The notes under the pieces are model-generated. The model saw nothing but the letters and a program-made list of their open reading frames with translations, was not told the DNA's origin and did not search any database. Both the position numbers and the translations under genes were made by a program. A stretch of DNA of 51,434 nucleotides, taken from Rikenellaceae bacterium DTU001. Lineage in GTDB: Bacteria; Bacteroidota; Bacteroidia; Bacteroidales; DTU049. Shown piece after piece: positions 27,828 through 38,225 of this stretch (the stretch's first letter is position 1; each line of letters begins with the position of its first letter). The stretch lies in the NCBI GenBank assembly GCA_001512885.1, contig LFSZ01000031.1:1-51434 (forward strand), in the 5' to 3' direction.

Positions 27828-29084
27828 ATGTTAAATCCTAATGACAAAAATATATTGGTAGCTATTCCTTTAATGAATGAGTTTGAAAATATTTCTACAT
27901 TAATGGAGTGCTTGGCAGATCAAAAACTACGTGCTAAAGTTATTGCTTTATGTGTAAATCAACCCAAACATTGGTCTGACTCGCCTGATAAAAAAGAAAT
28001 TGTCTGTAACAATATCAAAACTCTAAATTACCTAAATCAAATATCCACCTCATACCCGATTAAACTTATTATACTCGATCATGCCTCTACTGGTAAAGGA
28101 TTTGCATCCAAGATTCCTTCAGTAGGTCTTGCACGCAAACTCTGCATTGATGCTTTATTACCTTTAGCAAATGATGATGATATCATTGTAAATATAGATG
28201 CTGACACATATTACCCTAGCAATTACCTAAATAGTTTATACAACATTTACAAACAATTACCTTTATTACAAGGCATTTGTGCACCATATTATCATAAAAT
28301 CAATAATTTATCCAGTAATCAAGCTTTATTAATGCTAAGATATGAGATTTTTTTGAGATATTATACTATTCAATTACTTTTGATCAAGAGCCCATATGCA
28401 TACATGCCTATTGGCTCAGCTATTAGCTTCACTGTTAGAGCTTACAAAAAGTCTGGTAGATTTAAAATCAGAGATGCTGGTGAGGATTTTTATACTATGC
28501 AAAAAATTAGAAAAATAGGCATGGTAAGTGGCTGGTCAGATACTAATGTATATCCATCTGCTAGAAGTTCAGATAGGGTTGTTTTCGGTACAGGTCCTGC
28601 TATAAATTTGACTCTAAGAGAGCAGAGTAAAAAATATCCTTTTTATCCAACCCAACTATTTGAAGCCATCAGAGACATATATCAAAGCATAGAACACTTT
28701 GATATGATAGATGACATTGTAAATCACTTAGAAAAAATAATTCCTAGAGAAATAATTACTAAAATTCACAATAATAATCCCAAAAAACATAGATTTATTC
28801 ATGCAATACACGAATACTTTGATGCCTTTCATATAATAAAATATTTAAATAAAAATTACAAAGTTGATCCAGAAAAAGATTTTGAGCATTTTAAAAAATT
28901 TATTAAAATTAATTTTAATAAAGAGATAAAATATGACAAATGGGAGCAAATACCAATAGATGAATTAAATACTATAAGAGATCAGCTATATAAATTTGAG
29001 TTAAACTTGCAAAAGAGTAAATATAACTATCTAATAAATAATCAAAATAATGACAAGATTTGGAAATATTTATCAACCTGGTAA
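27828..29084 (+). CDS. family 2-like glycosyltransferase
   Basis: 'NILVAIPLMNEFENISTLMECL', 'IIVNIDADTYYPSNYL' (DxD), 'IRDAGEDFYTMQKIRK'. Confidence 0.72.
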   Translation: MLNPNDKNILVAIPLMNEFENISTLMECLADQKLRAKVIALCVNQPKHWSDSPDKKEIVCNNIKTLNYLNQISTSYPIKLIILDHASTGKGFASKIPSVGLARKLCIDALLPLANDDDIIVNIDADTYYPSNYLNSLYNIYKQLPLLQGICAPYYHKINNLSSNQALLMLRYEIFLRYYTIQLLLIKSPYAYMPIGSAISFTVRAYKKSGRFKIRDAGEDFYTMQKIRKIGMVSGWSDTNVYPSARSSDRVVFGTGPAINLTLREQSKKYPFYPTQLFEAIRDIYQSIEHFDMIDDIVNHLEKIIPREIITKIHNNNPKKHRFIHAIHEYFDAFHIIKYLNKNYKVDPEKDFEHFKKFIKINFNKEIKYDKWEQIPIDELNTIRDQLYKFELNLQKSKYNYLINNQNNDKIWKYLSTW

Positions 29085-29238
29085 AATAATAATTTCAGTT
29101 TTTCAGAATCAAAGTACATTATTAACTATTTATCATTATCATCAAAATACACAAAACTATATTTATTAAACAAATAAGATGCTCATTGTTTGATTAGATT
29201 TAAAAGAAGGATAAAAGTTATTTTTTTACTCTAAAACA

Positions 29239-31869
29239 TCATTTTCTAATATTTAATGACACTGCTTTTTTGAATTCTTTTTTATCTCCTTTTGTATTAA
29301 AAGCGGAAATACGTATTATATACCAACCAAACTCACAGCGTTTATCATTATCATCCCTCCCATCCCAGCTATAGCACATATGAGTACCGACATATTCCTG
29401 CCTTAATAAATGTCTCACTGGCTGTCCTGCTAAATTATGCACTGTAATACTAACATGATAACCTGGATCTTTGAAATCGAAACAAATATCTAATAAATCT
29501 TGAAATCCATCATTGTCGGGCGAAAAATATGGTGGATCTATAGTAACCTCATCAGTAAATAAATCATCTGAATATTGACTATTTTTGTATGCAGGAGTAG
29601 CAAAACCGACAGTAGCAGCAGCACTATGCCAATTACTAGACTCATTACTAGGTCTATTAGGATTAACTCTCTCCAGCGATACTCCATCAGTACTTATGAG
29701 AAGAGGATCGTGATATTTAATAGAATATTTTACTAAATCTATTATGGTATCATTAGTCAAAGCTAAAACAATAGTATTAGAATCTTTAGTTATTTTAGGC
29801 AAATTCATATCAATAAAATTTTTAGGGTTTGGAGTATAATATTGCGATAAAATTTGTTTTTTATTTTTGGATAATACAATATATTCTTCTGGAAAAATGG
29901 GAAAACCACCAGGAGCTATTGATTTTTTATTTGCTAGCTCATACAAGGAATCCCTATTAGCAAGTACACAATATTTGAGATCTAAAATTTTATTACTTCT
30001 GTTATAAATTTCTACAAAGGGTGTATTATTTCCGATAGGGTCATGAAGTATCTCATTTATCACTATATCGTAGGGTTCTGGTATATTACCAAAAGCGAAA
30101 CGAGCTGAGGTCTCATGGGGTAACATATTACCCACACAATCTCTTATAGAATCTTTGAAATATATAGTATATATTTCTGAGCTATCAACAGATTCATTAA
30201 ATATTATTGTGATTTCATTATAAAAAGGTTCATTGCCCTTTATATTATTGATGGTTAATAGTGGTTCGATTATATAATTAGAACTATCTAGAGCATAAAT
30301 ACTATCAAGTGGTTCGGTATATAATACTAATAGAGTTGTAGAATTTTGCAGAATAGCTCTTAAAATTTCTGGATTATCATTATCAGGATTAGAGCCATGT
30401 ATAGAATTTATAATTCCTGGAGTACCACCAAATAATGAATTAGTAGCTCTCCAGTTAGTCTCATCAGCACAAGGATTGTTTGGATCTATCATTTCTACAC
30501 TGTAACCACCCTCAGCTTTCAGAGGATCTTGATACCATGTATCTCTGAAAGCTGCAAAAGAAATCACATTACCATCAGGTGAATACAAAACAATATCTGC
30601 CCCCGCATCAGTAATAGAAAAAGATGAGAATCCGAAAGTCTTACAATGTTGTGGTAGATTTTCGAAATCTTGCATACCATCCTGATGACAAAGTATCAAG
30701 TATCCATTAGGATCTATATCTACGTTACCGATAATCCTTGTAGTGTTACTTATCCTAATTTTCCAATTCTCCAAATTAATAGGAAAATGATTAGGATTAT
30801 ATAATTCAATATATTCATAAGGTGGTAGAGCTATAGGTGGATCTGGATCTGCCATTATTTCATTTATTAAAACATCATAAGCTACTGGAATATGAAATGT
30901 AAAAATAATAGTCGTATCTAATGTATTTCCAGCCAAATCTGACACATTATTTATGCTTAGATGATAAATAGTATCATCTATTATTGGATTTGGCATCCAA
31001 GATAAATGTACTGTATTACTACTATTAGGATCATCTAATACAGAAGTTGGTATTCCGAGCCCATGATCAGCATAGTAATTATCACTATCATATATACTAT
31101 TATCCATAGTCTCAGAAAACGTAATAGCTAAATCAAAACTATTAATTACTTTAGCAGATATCACTTTGGGAGGTATAGTATCTATAATAATAGGACCAGC
31201 ATAGAATTCATCAAAATAAAAACTAGTAGCATTAGATGAAGTATATTGATTGAAAACACCTAAATAGTTAGAGGAGGTAAAAGTAGCATCAGTGAATTGC
31301 CCCTCTAATGTATAATTGGACCCGCCACTCTCATCTGAGTACATCAACCAAGTACCATCATCATAGCGTTTTACTCTAATACGTAAAATATTTGTACTTT
31401 TATTTAAATCTGCGCTACTGCCTACTATCAATGCCGTATGATTAGTTCCCTGCTGCTTTACTAGAGTTACTCTGTCATTACCATTATATCCTATAGCTAC
31501 ATAATATCCATTTAGTGATCCTTTTAGATTTTCATTATCAGAACATAAATAAATACGAGCATAATTTCCTGATGATGGATTGAAACTTAATTTTACCCAA
31601 AAATTCCACTCTAAGCTATCTGTAAAAGATTGAACAAATTCAGTTGCCAGATAAGTAGTGTCTGTAGCCGAACCATTAGTACGTAATGAAGGCTTCATAT
31701 TTGCTGGCACTGCTGTACCAGTATAAATAATATATTTGTCCACATCACCAGTCCATTCAGGATTAGATACAAAATCGCCATCCGAAAAATCTTCATAAAA
31801 ATAATTTTGACTGAATATGCTTGCATTTATCAGAAAAAAGAACATTAAAGAAAAATTAAAATATTTCAT
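29239..31869 (-). CDS. lamin-tail-domain secreted protein with FlgD-Ig-like/T9SS C-terminus (start revised from 31896)
   Basis: Two LTD modules ('DVLINEIMADPDPPIALPPYEYIELYNP' and 'DIVINEILHDPIGNNTPFVEIYNRS'), C-term 'FSPDNDGFQDLLDI...HNLAGQPVRHLL...SWDGRDD'. Confidence 0.82.
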   Translation of the reverse strand: MKYFNFSLMFFFLINASIFSQNYFYEDFSDGDFVSNPEWTGDVDKYIIYTGTAVPANMKPSLRTNGSATDTTYLATEFVQSFTDSLEWNFWVKLSFNPSSGNYARIYLCSDNENLKGSLNGYYVAIGYNGNDRVTLVKQQGTNHTALIVGSSADLNKSTNILRIRVKRYDDGTWLMYSDESGGSNYTLEGQFTDATFTSSNYLGVFNQYTSSNATSFYFDEFYAGPIIIDTIPPKVISAKVINSFDLAITFSETMDNSIYDSDNYYADHGLGIPTSVLDDPNSSNTVHLSWMPNPIIDDTIYHLSINNVSDLAGNTLDTTIIFTFHIPVAYDVLINEIMADPDPPIALPPYEYIELYNPNHFPINLENWKIRISNTTRIIGNVDIDPNGYLILCHQDGMQDFENLPQHCKTFGFSSFSITDAGADIVLYSPDGNVISFAAFRDTWYQDPLKAEGGYSVEMIDPNNPCADETNWRATNSLFGGTPGIINSIHGSNPDNDNPEILRAILQNSTTLLVLYTEPLDSIYALDSSNYIIEPLLTINNIKGNEPFYNEITIIFNESVDSSEIYTIYFKDSIRDCVGNMLPHETSARFAFGNIPEPYDIVINEILHDPIGNNTPFVEIYNRSNKILDLKYCVLANRDSLYELANKKSIAPGGFPIFPEEYIVLSKNKKQILSQYYTPNPKNFIDMNLPKITKDSNTIVLALTNDTIIDLVKYSIKYHDPLLISTDGVSLERVNPNRPSNESSNWHSAAATVGFATPAYKNSQYSDDLFTDEVTIDPPYFSPDNDGFQDLLDICFDFKDPGYHVSITVHNLAGQPVRHLLRQEYVGTHMCYSWDGRDDNDKRCEFGWYIIRISAFNTKGDKKEFKKAVSLNIRK

Positions 31870-31893
31870 AAAATCAAAATTTTTATTTATTCG

Positions 31894-31901
31894 CAAAATT
31901 A
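31894..31901 (-). promoter_or_regulatory. putative -7 element TAATTTTG for the LTD protein
   Basis: Reverse complement of caaaatta; overlaps the ORF-track start at 31896 and supports ATG at 31869. Confidence 0.5.
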
Positions 31902-31987
31902 CATAATAAAATATTAAAAAATAATTAAAAAAGATATAAAAGAAATAATGGATGAAACTTTACAAGAAAATATTTTGATTAATTTAA

Positions 31988-33319
31988 TTAATAATTTTCA
32001 AAAATCAATGCCTGAGCAGATTTAATGTCATTTAGTTTGCCATCATCTAATATTAAATTACCGTTTACCCAAACTTTTTTAATAGAGATAGGCAATGTAA
32101 AATTTTCGTATGGACTCCATCCACACTTATATTTCAATTTTTCAGTACTAATTGTTTCTTTTACCTTGTCATCCACCAAAACTAAATCTGCATAATAACC
32201 TTCGCGAATATAACCTCTATTTTTAATTTTAAAAATCTTAGCTGGATTATGAGTCATTTTTTCAATTAGATCTGGCAAACTAAGATATCCTTGATTTACG
32301 AGATTCCACATTAATCCCAAGTTATGCTGTATAGAAGGGAGTCCCGAAGGAGCTAAATCATAATTTTTTTGTTTTTCATGTTTTAGATGTGGTGCGTGAT
32401 CGCTAGCAATAGTATCTATTATATTTAATGAATTTAACAATTGTATTCGTTGCTCTGGCGTAGATTTGATAGAGGGATTTACTTTAATCAAATTACCAAA
32501 AACATCATAATGTGATAAATCGAAATACAAATAATGGGGGCAAGTTTCTATAGATAAATGTTTTATTTGATCTCTCCATTGTAAAATAAAGTTTAATTCA
32601 TTAATATGCGAAACATGCAAATAATGCAAACGAGTCTGATATTTACTAGCTAGCCCTAAGATATCTTTAGCTGCGATAATACATGCATCCAACCCACGAA
32701 TAATAGGATGTATGTAGACATCATTTTTGAATGAACCTAGATACAAAGACTCATTATACTGAATAGTAGCATTATCTTCGGAATGTACAGCTATCAAAAA
32801 AGGAAGTTTAAAAACTTCATTAATAATTTCGGTATCTATCAGATTCAAACCACCAGTAGTATCACCCCAAAAAATTTTAATACCTGCTATTTGAGTAGGA
32901 TTTATCTGTTGTAAATCTAAAATATTATTTTCAACAGCAGTTAAAAAAAATCCATAATTAATAAAAGATTTATCACGAGCAATAATAAGTTTATGCTCGA
33001 GTGTTTTCTTATTAGTAGTAGGTGGTAATGTATTTGGCATATCAATAAATGAAGTAACGCCACCATAGAGAGCTGCTAGAGATTCTGAAGCTATGGTAGC
33101 CTTATCTATATATCCAGGCTCTCTAAAGTGCACATGAGAATCTATGATACCTGGAATGAGATAATTGCCTTGTCCATCAATTTTTTGATAAGAAGTAGGA
33201 GTCGAGCTACTAGAATTATGATTTATTTTTTCAATTAATCCATTAGAAATGAAAATTTCACCATTAAATATTTTACCTTCATTAATAATGTTTACATTAT
33301 AAATATGAAATCGATCCAT
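31988..33319 (-). CDS. pyrC: dihydroorotase / amidohydrolase (start revised from 33373)
   Basis: 'GIIDSHVHFREPGYIDKATI', 'IAVHSEDNA', 'ETCPHYLYFD', 'DTIASDHAPH'. Confidence 0.9.
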   Translation of the reverse strand: MDRFHIYNVNIINEGKIFNGEIFISNGLIEKINHNSSSSTPTSYQKIDGQGNYLIPGIIDSHVHFREPGYIDKATIASESLAALYGGVTSFIDMPNTLPPTTNKKTLEHKLIIARDKSFINYGFFLTAVENNILDLQQINPTQIAGIKIFWGDTTGGLNLIDTEIINEVFKLPFLIAVHSEDNATIQYNESLYLGSFKNDVYIHPIIRGLDACIIAAKDILGLASKYQTRLHYLHVSHINELNFILQWRDQIKHLSIETCPHYLYFDLSHYDVFGNLIKVNPSIKSTPEQRIQLLNSLNIIDTIASDHAPHLKHEKQKNYDLAPSGLPSIQHNLGLMWNLVNQGYLSLPDLIEKMTHNPAKIFKIKNRGYIREGYYADLVLVDDKVKETISTEKLKYKCGWSPYENFTLPISIKKVWVNGNLILDDGKLNDIKSAQALIFENY

Positions 33320-34053
33320 TATTTTTTTAAAAGTTTTTTTACATTGCGAAAACGCATTTGTATGACACCCCACATAGCTTCGAAAACTATTTTTTTATTC
33401 ATTTTGGATTGTCCATGCTGTCTTTCGGAAAATATAATAGGTATTTCTTTGATTTTAAATCCTAATTTATAAGCATAATATTTCATTTCTATCTGAAATG
33501 CATAACCAATGAATGATATTTTATCGAGATCAATAGAAGATAAAAATGATGCTTTATAACATACAAACCCTGCTGTAGAATCTTTTACAGGCATACCAGT
33601 AATGATATTTACGTATTTAGAAGCAAAATAAGATAATAATACTCGAGACAAAGGCCAATTCATCACTGTAATACCCGAGACATATCTCGAACCTATAGAT
33701 AAATCATAATTATCATCTCTACAGGTAGCTAACAGCCTAACGAGATCTTCGGGATTATGCGAAAAATCGGCATCCATTTCTAGAATATATTCATAATTAT
33801 GCTCTAATGCCCATTTGAAACCAGCAATATATGCACGCCCTAGACCCTCTTTTTTTTCTCTTAATAATAGATTTAGATTATCGGGAAATTCATCTATTAG
33901 ACTTTTAACTATGTCTGAGGTCCCATCTGGAGAATTATCATCTACTACAAGAATATCAAAGGGTTCGGGCAAAGAAAATACTGTTCTTATGATAGACTCT
34001 ATATTTTCTTTTTCATTATAAGTGGGTATGATTACAATAGCTTGATTATGCAC
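33319..34053 (-). CDS. DPM1-like polyprenol monophosphomannose synthase, GT2 (start revised from 34071)
   Basis: 'IVIIPTYNEKENIESII', 'DILVVDDNSPDGTSDIV', 'YILEMDADFSHNPEDL', 'GSRYVSG', 'FSERQHGQSKMN'; GTG at 34053 lies downstream of a -7 element. Confidence 0.88.
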   Translation of the reverse strand: MHNQAIVIIPTYNEKENIESIIRTVFSLPEPFDILVVDDNSPDGTSDIVKSLIDEFPDNLNLLLREKKEGLGRAYIAGFKWALEHNYEYILEMDADFSHNPEDLVRLLATCRDDNYDLSIGSRYVSGITVMNWPLSRVLLSYFASKYVNIITGMPVKDSTAGFVCYKASFLSSIDLDKISFIGYAFQIEMKYYAYKLGFKIKEIPIIFSERQHGQSKMNKKIVFEAMWGVIQMRFRNVKKLLKK

Positions 34054-34068
34054 AAAAAATATTTTATG

Positions 34069-34076
34069 CAAAAGTA
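34069..34076 (-). promoter_or_regulatory. putative -7 element TACTTTTG for the DPM1-like/pyrC operon
   Basis: Reverse complement of caaaagta, followed by C; overlaps the track's TTG start. Confidence 0.5.
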
Positions 34077-34136
34077 AGTATTTTTTTTTTTAATAATAGA
34101 AAAATATTGATTTTTATTTAAATCTTAAAAAATTCA

Positions 34137-34144
34137 TATTTTTG
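34137..34144 (+). promoter_or_regulatory. putative -7 element TATTTTTG upstream of wzc
   Basis: TAnnTTTG match 27 nt before ATG 34171. Confidence 0.45.
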
Positions 34145-34170
34145 TAAAAATATTGATTTATTTATAATAA

Positions 34171-36552
34171 ATGGACGAAAAACCTAAAATTCCTAAATAT
34201 AATAATGAATTTAACCCATATATTTTTAAAATAGTTTTTAAAAAGAACCTATGGCTTTTGCTATTGTATTTATTTGTAACATTATTTATTGTTTTTGCAT
34301 CTATTAGATATACAAAACCTGTATACCAAGCTAAAGCAGTAATACAATTAAACATTGAAAATAGAGCATCAGAAGTAATAAGCTCAAGTGCATTGAATAA
34401 AGATAATATATACACTAGTGTAGAAGTACTCTCATCACCAGAATTTATAAAAAGAGTAATAAAACAATTACCTCTAAACACAAGTATATATGCTAAAGGC
34501 AAAATATTAGATTTCGAGTTGTATCGCTCTGCTCCCTTTCTATTTACTTATGAGATAATTGACAGCTTAATAATAAATAAACTGATTAATATAGAAATCA
34601 AAAATGATAATACTATAGATATCTTTTATAAAATTAATAATAACACTTATGCTACTCAGGGTACATTTTATGATACTATTATATTAGACCATATAAAGTT
34701 TGTTTTAATACCCAAAGATGAAATTAAAGAAGGCGATTATTGCATTATTATTCATGATTTACCAAGTTTAATCAAGCAATATCGTTATCAATTATCTACA
34801 AATATTCTAAATCCTAATGCTGGATCAATAGAGTTGTCTTTTAGTGATCAAAATCCTTTAAAATGTGTGGATTTTTTAAATACTGTAATACAAGAGTACA
34901 AATTTTTTGATGTAGAACAACGCACTATGAGTGCTAGAAGCATGCTAGAATATATAGATCAGCAATTAGAATCTCTAGAAGATATTATCAAACAACAGAG
35001 CGGTAATGATAATATAGCTTTATCTACAAATGATACTTTCACTTCGTTTTTTTCTTTAAAGCAAGAAATAAATAAATTAGAGTTGGAGATAGAGCGCATC
35101 AATGATGAGATAGTAATTTTGAATAAATCACAAGAGATATTGAATAAAGATTCGTTGAATACATCTAGATTAATAGTATATTTATCTCAAACTAGTTATT
35201 ACAATATTTTATCAACATTTGTAAACGAGTATCGCTCATTATTAGAACAGTATCTGGCTCTATCTGCTATATATTCTACCAATACATATACATTAGAACA
35301 ATTAAAATGGAAAATACATTATAGCAAAAATTCATTAAATGATATTTTAGAAACACTAATAGAAAGATCTAATTTTCAATTATCATCATTGAAAAAACAA
35401 TTGCAAAATTATAAATCTAAGCTAAGCAATATTGAAAAGAAAGCAGGTATAACAACAATGGAACCCTTAACTGATATATCTCAGTCAAGCCTAAAATATT
35501 ATGAACAATTTCTAAATAAAAAATTGGAATATACCCTCTATGTAGCTGGTATAGTATCAGATCTGGTCGTTTTAGAAGAACCAACTCTACTTTCTAATCC
35601 AATTTACCCTAACAAAACTAAATCATTAATAATAGGATTATTTATATTTATTTTGATCTCAACTTCTACTTTAATATGGAAATATATAAAATATGATAAT
35701 ATACTGTCTATCCAAGATATAGAATCACTATTCCCTGATACTCCCATATTGTCTTTGCCATTATTTAATGGTGATATTCCAGATTCTCAGCTTATTATAC
35801 ACAAGTATAAAAGATCACTTCTAACAGAATCATTTAGAAAGATCAAAAGTCATCTTTTGCTAATAAATCAAGATAACATACCTAAAGTAATAGTAATTAC
35901 AAGTACTATACCAGGAGAGGGCAAAACCTTTATAGCTATTAATCTGGGTGGCATTCTAGCTTTATCTAACAAAAAAGTATTGATCATAGACACTGACCTG
36001 AGAAGGCCTAAAATGAGCATTGGATTTAATAATAAATCAGAATTGGGACTATCTAGCTATTTGCAAGGTGAATGTAGCATAGAACAATGTATTTGCCATA
36101 CAGAGCTTAGTAATCTATTTTATTTCCCAGCAGGACCCTTACCAGAATATCCTAATGAGCTATTGACTAGTAACAAAATGGATAAATTAATAGAAGAGCT
36201 TACCCAATCCTATGATATAGTTATACTAGACACGCCTCCAATAGGCCTTATATCGGATGCTACCAAATTTATTATGTTAGCTGACACTACATTTTATGTT
36301 TTTAGAAGTGATTTTTCTAAAAAAGAATTTTTGTATAATGTAAAAAAATTAAAACAAGAATTAAATCCTAAAAATCTGATACTTGTATTAAATGGTTTCA
36401 ATGAAAAATATATTAGAAAAGCAAAATATAGCAATTATGGTTATGAGTACAAATACGATATCTATGGGTACTATGATGGATATGGAGTGAAAGAAACAAA
36501 ACAATCAAAATCTATGAAAAAATATTTAAATTATTTTTCTAAGAAAAAATAA
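34171..36552 (+). CDS. wzc: polysaccharide biosynthesis tyrosine autokinase (Wzc-like)
   Basis: N-terminal Wzz-like TM and coiled coil; kinase part 'TSTIPGEGKTFIAINLGGILAL...VLIIDTDLRRPK', 'YDIVILDTPPIGLISDA'; Tyr-rich C-term 'YSNYGYEYKYDIYGYYDGYG'. Confidence 0.92.
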   Translation: MDEKPKIPKYNNEFNPYIFKIVFKKNLWLLLLYLFVTLFIVFASIRYTKPVYQAKAVIQLNIENRASEVISSSALNKDNIYTSVEVLSSPEFIKRVIKQLPLNTSIYAKGKILDFELYRSAPFLFTYEIIDSLIINKLINIEIKNDNTIDIFYKINNNTYATQGTFYDTIILDHIKFVLIPKDEIKEGDYCIIIHDLPSLIKQYRYQLSTNILNPNAGSIELSFSDQNPLKCVDFLNTVIQEYKFFDVEQRTMSARSMLEYIDQQLESLEDIIKQQSGNDNIALSTNDTFTSFFSLKQEINKLELEIERINDEIVILNKSQEILNKDSLNTSRLIVYLSQTSYYNILSTFVNEYRSLLEQYLALSAIYSTNTYTLEQLKWKIHYSKNSLNDILETLIERSNFQLSSLKKQLQNYKSKLSNIEKKAGITTMEPLTDISQSSLKYYEQFLNKKLEYTLYVAGIVSDLVVLEEPTLLSNPIYPNKTKSLIIGLFIFILISTSTLIWKYIKYDNILSIQDIESLFPDTPILSLPLFNGDIPDSQLIIHKYKRSLLTESFRKIKSHLLLINQDNIPKVIVITSTIPGEGKTFIAINLGGILALSNKKVLIIDTDLRRPKMSIGFNNKSELGLSSYLQGECSIEQCICHTELSNLFYFPAGPLPEYPNELLTSNKMDKLIEELTQSYDIVILDTPPIGLISDATKFIMLADTTFYVFRSDFSKKEFLYNVKKLKQELNPKNLILVLNGFNEKYIRKAKYSNYGYEYKYDIYGYYDGYGVKETKQSKSMKKYLNYFSKKK

Positions 36553-36557
36553 ATAAT

Positions 36558-37100
36558 ATGGAAGCAATTAATTTAGAAATAGAAGGATTAATTTTATTCA
36601 AACCCGTTATTTATAAAGATAATAGAGGTTATTTTTTAGAAACTCAAAGAAAAAGTCATCTCAATGAAGCAGAGATAACAGATGATTTTGTTCAAGAGAA
36701 TGAGTCACTATCTATTCGTAATGTCATTAGAGGTCTACATTTCCAAGTGCCACCTCATCCACAGGCCAAACTAGTAAGGGTAGTGAAGGGCAAAGCCATA
36801 GATGTAGCTGTGGATTTACGAAAAAATAGCCCTACCTATGGCAAATATCTAATGATAGAATTGAATGAAACTGAAAAACAATCGTTTTATATTCCTATAG
36901 GTTTTGCTCATGGTTTTATTTCATTAGCTGATGAAACGATATTACTATATAAATGCTCAGATTATTACAGCAAAGAATGTGAAAAAACTATAGCGTGGGA
37001 CGATCCCACCCTCAATATTCCGTGGAATTGTAAAGCTCCAATATTATCCGATAAAGATAGAAATGGCATATTATTTGATGATTTTAATTCACCTTTTTAA
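36558..37100 (+). CDS. rfbC: dTDP-4-dehydrorhamnose 3,5-epimerase
   Basis: 'FVQENESLSIRNVIRGLHFQVPPHPQAKLVRVVKGKAIDVAVDLRKNSPTYGKY', 'FYIPIGFAHGF'. Confidence 0.95.
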   Translation: MEAINLEIEGLILFKPVIYKDNRGYFLETQRKSHLNEAEITDDFVQENESLSIRNVIRGLHFQVPPHPQAKLVRVVKGKAIDVAVDLRKNSPTYGKYLMIELNETEKQSFYIPIGFAHGFISLADETILLYKCSDYYSKECEKTIAWDDPTLNIPWNCKAPILSDKDRNGILFDDFNSPF

Positions 37101-37156
37101 AAATTATGTAACAATTAAAAGGATATGAACTAATCGGTTATTAAGTTATTATAATT

Positions 37157-38164
37157 ATGAAGCAATTATGCTTATTTATAAACATTTTAATTTTTAATTT
37201 TTTATTAGGGCAAAAATCTACTCTTGTTTATCCACCGCACCTAGATAGCTTATTATTATATGAAAATTTAATAATAGAAGGAAAAAATGATTTTATAAAA
37301 TTACAATCAAATGAATATTTTTTTCGCTTAATCTCAGAAATACTAAGCTATCCAGATGCCTATAGATATGATTTTGATACTTTGAAAATATTATATACTC
37401 TTAGAGGCGATGATTTTTTAATTATTACTTGGGGAGTACCACTATCTACAGGCAAAACTATTCCTTATGGGTTTACTTTAAAAAAATTGTCAAAAGATGA
37501 TACTTATAGATTAACAGAATTAAAAAATATAAAAAATTCGTTATCAGATCCTGAACGAGCAATATTAAAAAATGGAGATTGGTGGGGAGCAATATATTAT
37601 CAAATTATACCTTTAGAAATTAATAATATTAAATGTTACACATTATTAGGTTGGGATGGTGAGAATGAATTGTATCAATCAAAACTCATAGATGTATTGA
37701 GTTTTTCGTATAATGGTCTGCCTATTTTTGGTAAAAGAATATTTAGAAATATACCAGACAAAAAAAATCCTACTCGGTTAATTTTCAGATATAGCGATGA
37801 AGCTGTAATGACTCTGAGATACGAAAAGCAATCTTATGAAATAAATACAGTAAAAATAAAAAAAAGAAATAAACCTAATCGATCTAGAAATTTTAAAAAA
37901 GCACAAAAAAGAGATAAAAAAATTGTAAAGACTAAAAGATATAATAGTAATATGATAGTATTCAATACTTTATCACCACTCAATAAATTTTTAGATGAAC
38001 AATATCAATATTATTTTCCAAATGCCGAAGATTTAGTGGGTTTAGAATTAATAGACAATAGATGGGTCTATAGAACAAACATAGATGCACGTAATGCTCC
38101 AGATGATCAAGATAATTATAATCCTGAAAAAAGAATTCATAAAAATAAAATACCTAAATACTAA
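37157..38164 (+). CDS. hypothetical secreted protein
   Basis: Signal peptide; 'WWGAIYYQIIPLEINNIKCYTLLGWDGENELYQSKLIDVLSF'. Confidence 0.75.
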   Translation: MKQLCLFINILIFNFLLGQKSTLVYPPHLDSLLLYENLIIEGKNDFIKLQSNEYFFRLISEILSYPDAYRYDFDTLKILYTLRGDDFLIITWGVPLSTGKTIPYGFTLKKLSKDDTYRLTELKNIKNSLSDPERAILKNGDWWGAIYYQIIPLEINNIKCYTLLGWDGENELYQSKLIDVLSFSYNGLPIFGKRIFRNIPDKKNPTRLIFRYSDEAVMTLRYEKQSYEINTVKIKKRNKPNRSRNFKKAQKRDKKIVKTKRYNSNMIVFNTLSPLNKFLDEQYQYYFPNAEDLVGLELIDNRWVYRTNIDARNAPDDQDNYNPEKRIHKNKIPKY

Positions 38165-38225
38165 ATATTTTTGTATATTTCTAAATCAATTGAAAAAAAT
38201 TGTGCAATTTTGCTAAAAAATTTTT

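Noticed and set aside
34158-34502. Minus-strand 114-aa hydrophobic ORF
   Set aside because: Antisense to the N-terminal membrane region of wzc; hydrophobicity is a mirror effect of codon composition.
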